From the NCBI RefSeq assembly GCF_036850765.1, contig NC_089494.1:227806779-227870778 (forward strand): a stretch of DNA of 64,000 nt, given 5' to 3'. This DNA is from Saccopteryx bilineata. Taxonomy: Eukaryota; Chordata; Mammalia; Chiroptera; Emballonuridae. The notes under the pieces are model-generated. The model had not been told where the DNA came from. It made no database searches and was given only the letters and a program-made list of their open reading frames with translations. The first letter of the stretch is position 1. Every line of letters begins with the position of its first letter. The translations under genes and the position numbers were made by a program. Positions 1 to 10,914 of this stretch are shown here, piece after piece.

Positions 1-40
1 ATTCTCACTTGATTTTCAGTGCTTTAAAAATGTGCCTTCA

Positions 41-377
41 GCCTGACCAGCTGGTGGCGCAGTGGAAAGAGCGTCGAACTGGGATGCGGAAGGAACCAGG
101 TTCGAGACCCCGAGGTCGCCAGCTTGAGCGCAGGCTCATCTGGCTTGAGCAAGAAAAAAAAAGCTCACCGGCTTGGACCCAAGGTCGCTGGCTTGAGCAA
201 AGGGTTACTCAGTCTGCTGAAGGTCTGCGGTCAAGGCACATATGAGAAAGCAATCAATAAACAACTAAGATGTCCTAACAAGAAACTGGTGATTGATGCT
301 TCTCACCTCTCTTCATTTCTGTCTGTCTGTCCCTCTCCCTGACTCTCTCTCTCTCTATTCCTGTAAAATAAATAAAT
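41..377 (+). mobile_element. Type A tRNA-derived SINE
   Basis: This is the first copy of the long SINE type in the window. It has a tRNA-like head with a B-box-like ggttcgagacc, a body rich in 'cagcttgagc' and 'aaggtcgctggc' units, a CT-rich stretch and an A-rich tail. The flanks repeat aaatgtgccttca at about 27-40 and 378-391, which is a target-site duplication. The overlapping open frames in this interval are read-through of the SINE. Confidence 0.9.
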
Positions 378-391
378 AAAATGTGCCTTCA

Positions 392-2843
392 GAAAGGTAA
401 AACATATGCCCACATTTTGAGGTAATAAAATGATCTATAGGTCAACCGTTCACAGAATTTAGCCCCAACTTCCACCAGGCCCTTGGCAGAGAAATGGAGC
501 CCCACGATGCACCGAGATGATGATTCCTGCTGGATTTGGAATTCAAGCAGAGAGCTCCAAGTTTCTTCTTTCCTTGCATTGACATGGCTACCAATGTGCA
601 GTCCTCTGAGTGTTATCTCAACCTTCCCCTTCAACTACCTTTGAGTCTTTCATCATATATTCTTTCTGCTCATGTTGAGTGAAGGGGTCCCTCATACCTC
701 TAAAGTAAGAATCAAAAGCGGCTTTCCTCTGTGACCTCGTGTTACATGTCTCCTCAGCCTGTGACCCGCTGGACGGCTGGATCTTATCAGGCCGCTGACA
801 GATGTTTAGTCCACATCTCCTGTGCCAGGCATTGTGCTAGACTCAGGGGTGCTGTGGTAGAGAAACAAATAAGACTGTGGGGCTTAACATCTGGTGGGGA
901 GGAGAAATGGAAAACAAACCAGGCCCTGATTAAATGGCAGGCGTGACAAATGCTCTGATGTCATCTGGTGCTATGGGACGCTATTGTGGGAAGCCAGAGC
1001 TGGTCCCGTACCTCAAGGAATCTTCCCTGAGGAGGTGATATTTAAAACTGTAAGCAATTCTGAGGAAAGTAATTATAGTCTGCTATTGCTTTTAAGTGAT
1101 TCAGAAACTTAAACTCCATAGAGAGTACATGTTTGGGGCATTTACAGAGAGTCTGCTCCTGCCTTTGAAAGGAGAGTTGCTGTGTCCCAAAGGAACTGTA
1201 ATTGAATGATTATTGAATCAGAAAATGATTGAACACACTGAACTAAGAAACTGTTCTTGTTCCAAAGAGACAATTTTATTCCTCTAGGATTGAAATTTGA
1301 ATGCAACCGAGACTCTTGACGTCCCCAAATTTTGTTCCTTTGTCATCCTGAGGTGAAGTTGATTTACCTCAGAGGGGAGATAAGAGAAACATGTGCTGTT
1401 GTCCAGCTCCCTGAGCTAATGTTTCACAGGCTGACAATAACTGAGTGATTGCCTGTGATTAAGCACATTCTCAATTATCCACTGGCTACATACAGCCTAT
1501 TAGAGTATGCACTACACAGTAAAGATCCCAAGGCCCTTCGAGGAGCCCACAAGATAGTCCAAGTTTCTTGTATTATGTGCATTTAGTTAATTATTGTATT
1601 GCTCCCTCAGTGTATTTATTCACTGCGTGGTATATGTCTCAATAGTTCATGTGGATTCCTCTTTGGAGAAAAACCAACTGTCTGTTGAGTTTTGGCTCTG
1701 CCCAGCTGTGATTTTAAACCACTAGAGGGCACACGAGGCCAGCTCAGGCTCTAGCTAGGTCCATTCTGGTGGAGTCCACAATTAGTGCCTGAGAGGAAGC
1801 CAAGTGTTCCCAAATGTTCTGGGGAGGAACCAGGACAGGAAATCTCCCTTCCCTTAGACTACCCAGTCACTCCTAGAAACCGATTCAGGTCCAGGCCAGC
1901 CCTCAACAAGCCTGAAATTCCACTTGGAGATCAGACTGTCGGGAGGCACCTCAGAACACTAAGGTGTATATGTCAGTGCAAGGGGGAGGGAAGGAAGGCG
2001 TGTGATACAATGAAAACTAAAGCCCATTTCTATCCCCTACCAAGTGTCAGGCTCTGTGCTAGGTCAGCAGGTGATTTCAGCATAAAAAGGTTGACGATAA
2101 CATAAGGATATAAACAGAAAGCCATGAACAACAGAATCGGGGTGGTTACCAAGCTTCAGAGATTGGGGAAGGCTTCCTGGGGCAGTGTCTGAATGAAGAC
2201 TTGAAGAATAAGTAAAAATAACCAGGGAAACAGCTTGAGCAAGGCACAGGGCCGGACTGGGGAGAGGAGGGCCCATGCACTCCACCGGAGGCAGGGACTG
2301 GCGGCCCGTACGCAACTCTAGAGCAGATTTGAAATCCAACAGGCCCTGGGGGACTTCAGAGAGATAACTCAGGACCTGAACTTAAGTTCAACTCAAATGA
2401 AAATGTCCAAAATTGGCTCCTGTAACAAATATCAGCCCTCAAAATGTTCAATCTGCATTGATTGCTAGAATTCTAAAACATTAAAACAAAAATCTTAGCT
2501 GCTGATAAAGAATGTCATAGTAAGTTTTGCATTTATTACACACGCAGAAAAAGCAGTATTTTGACAGACTGTCCTGCCTTGTGGAGCTAAAGGAGTTAGC
2601 TTTCTGAGGTTCCCCCATGGAAATAGCAGTCTTAAATCAGCAGGCACTATTGCAAATATGTCTTACTAAATAATTTTCCATGGAAGCCCTGTGAAAAACC
2701 TGATATAATTACTGTGGGTTAGCTCCATTATGTCTTTCTGGGAACATTAAGGCCAATTGAACCAAAGTGATTTATCCAACTAAAAGACATGTTTTTATAT
2801 GGTTAAGTCATGTTACTACAGAAACCAGTAACACTTGGCAGAT
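392..2843. other. Unassigned DNA with L2-like stretches
   Basis: No gene is supported here. Two stretches, about 800-960 and 2008-2130, carry the 'caggc(a/t)ctgtgctag' type wording typical of ancient L2 3-prime ends. The rest reads as single-copy DNA, and its short open frames have no recognisable domain. Confidence 0.5.
1719..1731 (+). promoter_or_regulatory. CTCF core motif match
   Basis: CCACTAGAGGGCA fits the published CTCF core consensus CCASYAGRKGGCR at all 13 positions. It lies outside any young repeat, so it could be an older host site. A motif match alone does not show binding. Confidence 0.5.
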
Positions 2844-2859
2844 ACATGCATACATCTTT

Positions 2860-3204
2860 TTTTGTGTGTGTGACAGAGACAGAGAGAGACAGAGAGAGGG
2901 ACAGATAGGGACAGACAGATAGGAAGGAAGAGAGATGAGAAACATCAATTGTTTATTGCAGCTCCTTAGTTGTTCATTGACTGCTTTATCATATGTTCCT
3001 TGACCGGGGGGCTACAGCAGAGTGAATGACCCCTTGCTCAAGCCAGCAACCTTGGGCTCAAGCCAGAGACCTTGGGCTTCAAGCCAGTGACCATGGGGTC
3101 ATGTCTATGATCCCACACTCAAGCCAGCGACCTTGGGGTTTCAAACCTGGGTACTCTGCATCCCAATCTGACATTCTATCCACTGTGCCACCACCTGGTC
3201 ATGC
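2860..3204 (-). mobile_element. Type A SINE
   Basis: The copy is on the minus strand, with its T-rich tail side at about 2857-2865 and its tRNA-like head at about 3190-3204. It is flanked by the repeat catgcatacatcttt at 2845 and 3205. It is diverged in the body and so is older than most copies here. Confidence 0.88.
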
Positions 3205-3473
3205 CATGCATACATCTTTAAGAAGAATCTTGGTAATTCAGATCTAATACCTACTTCCATTCTTGTTGGCTTTAGGAATGATAGTGATGACTTCCAATCT
3301 TTGCATTTAATTCTCTACCACTAACCCATCTTCTACCAAATAAGGGTGCAATGGCATAATTTTATTTATAAAAACACATACATGAACATAAACTTAATTT
3401 AAGATACACTTAAATATTCCTTGAGATAATTAGAAACATACTAGACTATCATATATGCAAAAAGTAAGGAATA

Positions 3474-3790
3474 GCCTGACCAGGCGGTGGCGCAGTGTAG
3501 CGTTGGACTGGGATGCGCAGGACCCACGTTTGAGACCCTGAGGTCGCCAGCTTGAGTGCACGCTCATCTGGTTTGAGCAAAGCTCACCAGCTTGGACCCA
3601 AGGTCGCTGGCTCGAGCAAGGGGTTACTCGGTCTGCTGTAGCCCCATGGTCAAGGCACATATGAGAAAGCAATCAATGAACAACTAAGGTGTCGCAACAA
3701 AAAACTGATGATTTATGCTTCTCATCTCTCTCCGTTCCTGTCTGTCTGTCCCTATCTATCACTCTCTCTCTGTCCCTGAAAAAAAAAAAA
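3474..3790 (+). mobile_element. Type A SINE
   Basis: A full-length copy with a polyA tail, flanked by aaaagtaaggaat at about 3460 and 3791. The A-box region has lost several bases (cgcagtgtagcg), so this copy is probably not a source element. Confidence 0.9.
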
Positions 3791-3805
3791 AAAAGTAAGG
3801 AATGA

Positions 3806-5190
3806 CTAATATAAATTCTGTCAAAGATTTCTGTGGGTCACCTAAATTTCCCAGTGACAGATTCTGAATTATATTTGACAGCTCTGGTATATGTAACTGC
3901 TGTTTCTGTAGTCCAAAACCAGTTGGACATCAGCAATTCATAAGGTTTAACCTAATAATAGCTTACTATACTAGTCTATTATTGCAGGTAGAAATTCACA
4001 TTACATATCTATTCTACATACTTAATAAATGAAATATCTATAGCTTTGTGCCTGAATACTTAAGTTTTAGCCTGACATTTAAATGAGATTGAATGTATTT
4101 TTTTTTTTTAAGCAATTTAAGACTGCAGGCTCACACTTCAGATAGTGGTTATCTTATCAGCCTGTCTGAGTGTTGTTTGCTTTCCCTCAAGCCACCAATA
4201 AATAAAACCTGAGAAAGTGGAATTGGGCACTCAAGAGTTCCCTGCCCTCACCTCATCTGGAAGACAGAGGAGGAGCTTGTCTGGTGGGTGCTGTTTAATA
4301 CAATGGCATGCCACAATGACTGGTTACAATGCACAGCCCTCTCCATGAGTGTTACAAGTTTCATTCTAAAGCCATTTGACAAATACCTCATCCTTAAGTC
4401 ACAATCACACATACCCTCAGTGGATAAATGCCAGCTACATCTATGTAAATAGTGGGTGAAAAATTAATATTTCAATTATCCTGATACTTTCAAATCCAGA
4501 CAGACTACTGAAAGTACAGGTCACGTTTCCTTCCTTTCAGACTCTTTATTCCATTTTGGATGAGTCCATACTCCCACGCCATTTTCCCAAAGTGTTACTG
4601 AACGTGCTGGCTTATCTGACGCCCTTGATACGTGGGCTGAAAGGGCAGCAGTTCATCGCCACTGGACCAAACAACCTGAAAGGGAGAGGTTGATGACTTA
4701 CTTATGCTGGGGCCCGCCTGGCAGCCAGCAGTGTCTCCCCAGGGCAGTCATCATGCTGTTCACAGTTAGAAATAATCCGTGTAAACAGAATGGGGATAGA
4801 GTTGTTAGTCAAGAGACTCACCAGTAAATGCGGATTTCCTCCTCTAACCGGAGCAGGGAAGGTCTCATGTTCCTGTGCACTTTTTTTTCTAGTATTATGA
4901 GTCACACCATATAAAGGCCACAAAAGTCAAAAGGGTTATTGAATACCTTCTCTGAGCAAGGCTGGATGCTTGCTAGGTTACCGGGAAGTGACACCATAGA
5001 AGTTACAAGAAATAGAAAGCTATGTCCCAAAAGATTAAAATCTAGTCATTAGGAAACAAACCATTAGCATATAAACAAAATCAGACAGTGATTTGGTGCC
5101 TGGGGATAGGCTGGAACAATGAGCATTTTTCTGGAAGCAGAAATTAGGTTCTTCACCAGGTCAGGATTCATAGGGGGGAGAATGGGGGAG
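3806..5190. other. Unassigned DNA with an L2-like stretch
   Basis: Mostly single-copy-looking sequence. About 4930-5110 resembles an old L2 3-prime end (a 'gttattgaatacc' start followed by a diverged body). No coding evidence was seen. Confidence 0.45.
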
Positions 5191-5194
5191 GGGA

Positions 5195-5387
5195 TCATGG
5201 GAGGGGATAAGGACAGACAGGCAGGAAGGGAGAGATGAGAAGCATCAATTCTTCGTTGCAGTACCTTAGGTGTTCATTGATTGCTTTCTCATATGAGCCT
5301 TGATTGGGGCGGGGGGGGGGAGGTGAACCTGGGTTCTCTGTGTCCCAGGCCGATACTCTATCCATTGCACCACCTCCTGGTCAGGCT
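5195..5387 (-). mobile_element. Type A SINE, decayed and partial
   Basis: The tail half and head of a minus-strand type A SINE are recognisable (cagacaggcaggaa, gcaccacctcctggtcagg). The middle is lost and replaced by a G-rich run at about 5309-5321. The next Ves SINE sits at its head end. Confidence 0.8.
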
Positions 5388-5391
5388 ATGT

Positions 5392-5829
5392 TCTTTTTCT
5401 TTTTCTTTTTTTTTTTTTTTTTTTTTTTTTGTATTTTTCTGAAGCTGGAAACGGGGAGAGACAGACAGACTCCCGCATGCGCCCGACCAGGATCCACCCG
5501 GCACGCCCACCAGGGGCAAAGCTCTGCCCATCAGGGGGCGATGTTCTGCCCACCAGGGGGCGATGCTCTGCCCCTCCGGGGCGTTGCTCTGCCGCGACCA
5601 GAGCCACTCTAGCGCCTGGGGCAGAGGCCAAGGAGCCATCCCCAGCGCCCGGGCCATCTTTGCTCCAATGGAGCCTCGGCTGCGGGAGGGGAAGAGAGAG
5701 ACAGAGAGGAAGGAGGGGGGGAGTGGAGAAGCAGATGGGCGCTTCTCCTGTGTGCTCTGGCCGGGAATCGAACCCGGGACTTCTGCACGCCAGGCCGACG
5801 CTCTACCACTGAGCCAACCGGCCAGGGCT
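5392..5829 (-). mobile_element. Type C (Ves-like) SINE
   Basis: A minus-strand Ves-type SINE with a long poly-T (tail) at about 5404-5430 and the head ending ggccagggc at 5829. The flanking duplication is caggctat at 5382 and 5830. A CTCF core match, CCACCAGGGGGCG, lies at 5550-5562. Confidence 0.92.
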
Positions 5830-5850
5830 CAGGCTATTTTCTTACTTGTT

Positions 5851-6961
5851 TGTTGAGCAGATAAAATATATTATGCTCACTTTGTTAAAGATGGCGCTGC
5901 CCACATGGAGGCCCGTTGCCCAGGTGATATTAATGTGTGTTGGGGCGGGTCCTGGCTGGCTGGCTCAGCGTTAGAGCCTCGGCCTGGCGTGCAGGGGACC
6001 CGGGTTCGATTCCCGGCCAGGGCACATAGGAGAAGCGCCCATTTGCTTCTCCACCCCCCTCCTTCCTCTCTGTCTCTCTCTTCCCCTCCTGCAGCCAAGG
6101 CTCCATTAGAGCAAAGATGGCCCGGGCGCTGGGGATGGCTCCTTGGCCTCTGCCCCAGGCGCTAGAGTGGCTCTGGTCGTGGCAGAGCGATGCCCCGGAG
6201 GGGCAGAGCATCGCCCCCTGGTGGGCAGAGCGTTGCCCCTGGTGGGCGTGCCAGGTGGATCCCGGTCAGGCGCATGCGGGAGTCTGTCTGACTGTCTCTC
6301 CCCGTTTCCAGCTTCAAAAAAAAAAGAAAAAAAAATGTGTGTTGGGGCGGGCTGTGGGCAGGCAGGATCCTTGTAGTCTGGGGCTTGGTTTTGGGATTAA
6401 GCCTTTCCCACCCTTTTTGATGTGGGGTGGTACAATTCCATCATGCCTCAGATAAGTGACTTTGTATTAGAGACTTCCCTATTTTGTATATTGGATTAAA
6501 GGTTTTGATTTCTGCACTATGAAATGGGGGTAGAACGGGAGCTTGCTCTCTTGGTTCCTGGGATTATTAGCATTAGAGAGGAGAGAGCAGAGAGGAGAGC
6601 AGAGAAAGGTCACGTGGAGGAGGCCAGGAGAAGCAGCCAAGATGGCAGAGTGCTGAGTGAGAAGCCAGTTCGTTCAGTTTGTGCAGAGAGAAGGAAGGAG
6701 ATGGGGAACAGGTGAATAAGTCTGGTGAGCTAGAAACCTTTCATTCTAGGAAACTCGAATAAGTCAGTAGCTTTGTGAGCACTGAATGAGTGGGTTTTGG
6801 AGCCCAGTGTGTGTTTTTACTTGCCCGCCGGGTGCAAGCTAGGATTAAAGATAATGGCCCACTAGTTCTTGGCTCCATTGTTTCTTTACCAACTGTCCGA
6901 ATCAATGCAAACCTGCATGGGCCAGGCTGCTGTGGTGGTGGCTGTGGCTACTGGCTTTACA
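5851..6961 (+). mobile_element. ERV LTR, TGTTGGGC family (interrupted)
   Basis: A solo LTR starting tgttgagcag and ending ctttaca. It is split by a Ves SINE at 5950-6333. Downstream parts match the other copies in order: the TATA region, the aagatggc segment, the cttgcccgccgggtgcaag block and the U5 end. The 5-bp flanks (ttgtt and ttatg) do not match, so a rearrangement or misplaced edge is possible. Confidence 0.85.
5950..6333 (+). mobile_element. Type C (Ves-like) SINE
   Basis: Inserted in the surrounding LTR, with an 18-bp duplication aatgtgtgttggggcggg at 5932-5949 and 6334-6351. The B-box region ggttcgattcc is intact. The reverse complement of the CTCF core motif lies at 6212-6224. Confidence 0.93.
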
Positions 6962-7029
6962 TTATGGATATCACAATTCCAAGGGTCCCTCTAAGCTGGG
7001 CATTACCTTTGACTAGCCCTTTGCCCTCC

Positions 7030-7725
7030 TGTTGGGCAGATAAAATGTATTATGCTCACTTTGTTAAATATGACGCTGCCCACGAAGAGGCTGTTGCCCA
7101 GGTGATATTAATGTGTGTTGAGAATCCTTGTAGCCTGAGGCTTGGTTTTGGGATTAAGCCTTTCCCACCCCATTTTGATTTGGGGTGGTACAATCCAATC
7201 ATGCCTCAGAGAAGTGACTTTGTATTAGAAACTTCCCTACTTTGTATATTGGATTAGAGGTTGTGAGGCTACAGTATAAAGTGGGGGCGGAACGGGAGTT
7301 TGCGCTCTTGGTTCCTGAGATTATCATTAGAAGAGAGAGCAGAGGAGAGCAGAGAAAGGCCACGTGGAGGAGGCCAGGAGAAGCAGCCAAGATGGTGGAG
7401 TGCTGAGTGAGATGCCAGTTTGTGTAGAGTTTGTATTTGGGATAAGGAAGGAGATGGGGAACAGAGGTGAATAAGTCTGGTGAGCTAGAAACCTTTGATT
7501 CTAGGAAACTCGGATAAGTCAGTGGCTTTGTGAGCACTGAATGTGACTGGGTTTTGGAGCCCAGTGTATATTTTTACTTGCCCGCCGGGTGCAAGCTAGA
7601 ATTAAAGACTATGGCCCATCAGTTTTTGGCTCCGCTGTTTCTTTACTGACTGTCCGAATCCAATGCGAACCTGCATGGGCTGGGCTGCTGTGATAGTGGC
7701 CCTGGCCCTGGCGCCTGGCTTTACA
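7030..7725 (+). mobile_element. Solo ERV LTR, TGTTGGGC family
   Basis: A complete 696-bp LTR with ends tgttgggc and ctttaca and a perfect 5-bp duplication, cctcc, at 7025-7029 and 7726-7730. The TATA-like agtataaag lies near 7275 and the ATTAAA signal near 7600. It is a clean uninterrupted copy, useful as a reference for the family. Confidence 0.92.
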
Positions 7726-8770
7726 CCTCCCCATCTGTAACTGTCTAATCCCTGAAGTCTTTCTTTGCATCATATTTTCCTTTCCTTCCCTCTTACCTCC
7801 AGGGTCCTATTTCAAGTTCTCAGCATCTCCCCTCCAGACTGATCACAGCCTCCTAAATGTTTTCCCCAGCTCTAACCTTCGTAACTGCCAGAGGAATACA
7901 TCTAAAATGCAAATCTGACTGTGCTACCTAAGGCTCTACAGTGGTCCCCCAATAACTATATGATCCCGTTGCAGAATTCTTGGCTCAGCTCCAAAACCCA
8001 CCATAACGGGTCCCTAACTACCTCTCCTGCCTGGCCCTGGACACCTCTACCTGCACCCAGCAGCTCCAGTATCACAGTTCTGTCAACATCCTGTTGTTTG
8101 GGTCAGAACCTAGACAGTTCAGAAAACACTCAACTTTCCCTTCCTCTTGTGTCTCTGGTGGTATTTGGGTTCCTTTTTTTCCTAGTAAAACTTTTTGTTT
8201 GTTTGCTTCCATCTATGATCTAAGGGAAGAAGATAAGAATTTTCTACTTTCTGGCCAAGAGAGATGAATGTAAGGATACCCTTGGCATCCTCCTGGGAGT
8301 TTGCTCGTCAGATCCAGGGCTAAGGAAGTGGGGAGGATTTGGAGGACAGACTGTGAAATTCTAGGAAGAGACTATCTCATTTTGAATGGGCCTGTTCCCC
8401 CTTTTTCTGTCTATTTCAGGACTGACAAGGTTATAGGTGTTCTGAGTAATTTTGACCTTCTCAACTTCCCCTGGAATCACTTCACACCAACAGAGGTGGT
8501 GGGAAGTCTTGACTCACAAGGTATAGATTTTCCCCAAAACTTTATTTTTCCCTAATGTTTCCCATCTCAGGTAATGACCTCACCATCATCCTCTCAGTTG
8601 CCTAAGTTCCAAATCTAGGAGTTCACTTTGTTCTTCTTTCTCCCTTACCTCCCGTTATTCAGGTCACTAGTGAGTTTTATGGATTTTATCTTCCAACAGT
8701 ATCTCAGATCTGTCCCTTTCTCTCTATCTTCAGTGCATCCACCTAGTCCCAAGAGACTCCTGTTACCAGG
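7726..8770 (+). repeat. Ancient L2-like LINE DNA with unassigned segments
   Basis: The stretches 7780-8130 and 8560-8760 have the wording of an old L2 3-prime region on the plus strand, such as 'aatctgactgtgctac' and 'tctcagttgccta'. The middle is unassigned. Open frames here have no domain support. Confidence 0.5.
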
Positions 8771-9464
8771 TGTATGGCCAGTAACCACGGCCACCATCAC
8801 AGCCACCTGCAAATGTGAACCACCGTGCAGGTTCGCGTTTGATTCGGACAGACGGTAATGAAACAATGGAGCCAAGAACTGGTGGGCCATTACCTTTAAT
8901 CCTGGTTCCTACCCAGCGGGCGAAAAATACACACAGTCGGAAAACACTTTTCTTTCTATTCAGGGCTCCCAAAGTCACTGACTTATCCGAGTTTCCTAGA
9001 ATCAAAGGTTTCTAGCTCACCAGCCTTATTCACTTCTATTCCTCATCTCCTTCTCTCTGTACAAACTGGCTTCTCCTTCAGCACTCTGCCATCTTGGCTG
9101 CCTCTCCTCTGCAATGCTGATGACAGGATCTGAGCGAGAGTGCCCCTGGTTTGCCTCATTTTATAGTGTAGAAATTAAAGCCTTTAAGCCAATATACAAA
9201 TAAGGAAGTCTCTGATACAAGGTCACTCATCTGAGGCATAAATGGGATTCCTTATAAGAGTGTACGACCCCACATCATGCAACAGTCAAGGGTGTGGGGA
9301 AAAGCCCAGTTATGAGAAGATCTTAGTATTAAAAGGGTGGGAAAGGCTTAGTCTTAAAACCAAGCCTTAGGCTATAAGGACTTTACCAGCCTCTCTCCCA
9401 CACCCAATGTAAACTATAAGCGAGCAAACATATATATCATATTTACAAACTTATTTGACTAACA
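8771..9464 (-). mobile_element. Solo ERV LTR, variant U3 subfamily
   Basis: A minus-strand LTR. From its U5 end to the ATTAAA and TATA regions it matches the TGTTGGGC family. Its distal U3 is different: read on the minus strand it begins tgttagtcaaataag. The flanks ccagg and ccaag differ by one base, consistent with an aged 5-bp duplication. Confidence 0.85.
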
Positions 9465-9480
9465 CCAAGAATCACTTTTT

Positions 9481-9732
9481 ATTTCTTTTTTTTTTTTTTT
9501 AATGATCCAGACCACCCAAAAGCTGGAGTTCTTCTTTAAACCAGTCTCCTGCTCGTTTACAAGTAAGGGACAGTAGTGTCTCCGTAGCTAAATGCCCAGT
9601 TGTTATATTTTCTAGATCAAGATATGTACAGTTTCACAGAGCCTTCGAATTTTTTCCTTGATTTTGTTCATGTCTTTTTCATTCAGTAGCTTAGCTGAAG
9701 AAGCATCTTGTCCCAGTTCTAGAAGTTGAATC
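9481..9732 (-). pseudogene. WAPL: WAPL retrocopy fragment (cohesin-release factor)
   Basis: The minus strand reads [20 protein letters not shown], then CETVH, then after a small frame-breaking deletion [20 protein letters not shown] and LGGLDH. I recognise this as an internal part of WAPL, the nuclear protein that releases cohesin from chromatin. Exons are joined without introns. A poly-T run at about 9486-9500 marks the polyA tail. The 14-bp duplication aagaatcacttttt lies at 9467-9480 and 9733-9746. Both ends of the message are missing, so this is a dead fragment. It is odd that polyA follows mid-coding sequence directly, which suggests a truncated or internally polyadenylated transcript. 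Confidence 0.85.
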
Positions 9733-9746
9733 AAGAATCACTTTTT

Positions 9747-10690
9747 AATTGCTTTTCTACATCTCTGGCCAATAGTCAATCCATTCTCCATAAAATATGG
9801 TGCTCTTTTTAAATGCAAAGTCTTATCTTTTATGTAATTTAAATATGTATATAATGTTGAAATATCACATATATACAAAAAGAACACAAATCATAGTGTA
9901 TATAACTCAGTGATTTTCACATAAAATGAACACACTCATGACCACTATCTCAGAAATCTCCTCATGCCCCTCCCATACTACCCTCTTCCACAGATACACA
10001 CTATTTTTTGTTTGTTTGTTTTTGTTTTTGTATTTTTCTGAAGCTGGAAACAGGGAGGCAGTCAGACAGACTCCCGCATGCGCCCGACCAGGATCTACCC
10101 GGCATGCCCACCAGGGGGCAATGCTCTGCCCATCCAGGGCGTCGCTCTGTTGCGACCAGAGCCACTCTAGCGCCTGACGCAGAGGCCAAGGAGCCATCCC
10201 CAGCACCTGGGCCATCTTTGCTCCAATGGAGCCTCAGCTGCGGGAGGGGAAGAGAGAGACAGAGAGGAAGGAGAGGGGAGGGGAAGGGGTGGAGAAGCAG
10301 ATGGGTGCCTCTCCTGTGTGCCCTGGCCGGGAATCGAACCCGGGACTTCCGCACGCCGGGCCAACGCTCTACCACTGAGCCAACCGGCCAGGGCCAGATA
10401 CACACTATTTTAACTTCCATACCATTCTAACACCATGGACTGGTTTTACCTGCTTTAAAACTTTCTGTAAATAGAATCATACCATGTGTACTCTTCTGTA
10501 TCTGGCTCTTTTCACTCAACATTTTGTTACTAAAATTCATTCATGTTCTTGCATGTAAATTGCAGTGTGCTTATTCCAGTTTCTGGGAAGTATTGTATTA
10601 TATAAATTCCCCACAATTTATGCACCCATACATACCCATTGTGCTGTTGCTGGCTACTGAGTATTCAATTTTTAGCTATTGAAAATAATA
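9747..10690. repeat. Old L1 (L1M-type) 3-prime fragment, part 1
   Basis: The sequence around 10440-10690 ('aatagaatcataccatgtgtactcttctg', split by decay) has the wording of old L1 3-prime regions. It is interrupted by a Ves SINE at 10008-10395 and resumes after 13056 beyond a cluster of later insertions. Orientation is not asserted. Confidence 0.6.
10008..10395 (-). mobile_element. Type C (Ves-like) SINE
   Basis: A minus-strand copy with the duplication agatacacactatttt at about 9992 and 10396. Its tail is interrupted (tttgtttgtttttg) rather than pure T. A CTCF core match, CCACCAGGGGGCA, lies at 10108-10120. Confidence 0.93.
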
Positions 10691-10693
10691 CTG

Positions 10694-10884
10694 GCCTGAC
10701 CTGTGGTGGCGCAGTGGATAAAGCGTTAACCTGGAAACACTGAGGTTGCCGGTTCAAAACCCTGGGCTTGCCTGGTCAAGGCGCATATGGGAGTTGATGC
10801 TTCCTGTTCCTCCCCCCTTCTCTCTCTCTCTCTCTCTCCTCTCTATAATGAATAAATTAAAAAAATCTAAAAAAAAAAAAAAAT
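10694..10884 (+). mobile_element. Type B short SINE
   Basis: A type B copy has the head gcctgacctgtggtggcgc, a B-box-like ggttcaaaacc, a short body 'gggagttgatgcttcc', a CT run and an A-rich tail. This one duplicates gaaaataatactgg at its two flanks inside the L1 fragment. Confidence 0.92.
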
Positions 10885-10914
10885 AGAAAATAATACTGGC
10901 TGCTTGAGCCTGAC

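Noticed and set aside
41..110. tRNA-like heads with A and B boxes at dozens of places
   Set aside because: They are heads of SINEs followed by SINE bodies and A-rich tails, with no complete cloverleaf, so no tRNA gene is called.
5358..6455. Cluster of overlapping 60-130 codon frames on both strands
   Set aside because: All fall in two Ves SINE copies; the same peptide text appears at every Ves locus in the window.
5851..7725. Two plus-strand LTRs 68 bp apart as a possible provirus
   Set aside because: The 68 bp between them has no primer site or coding sequence, and the second LTR has its own cctcc duplication, so it is an independent insertion.
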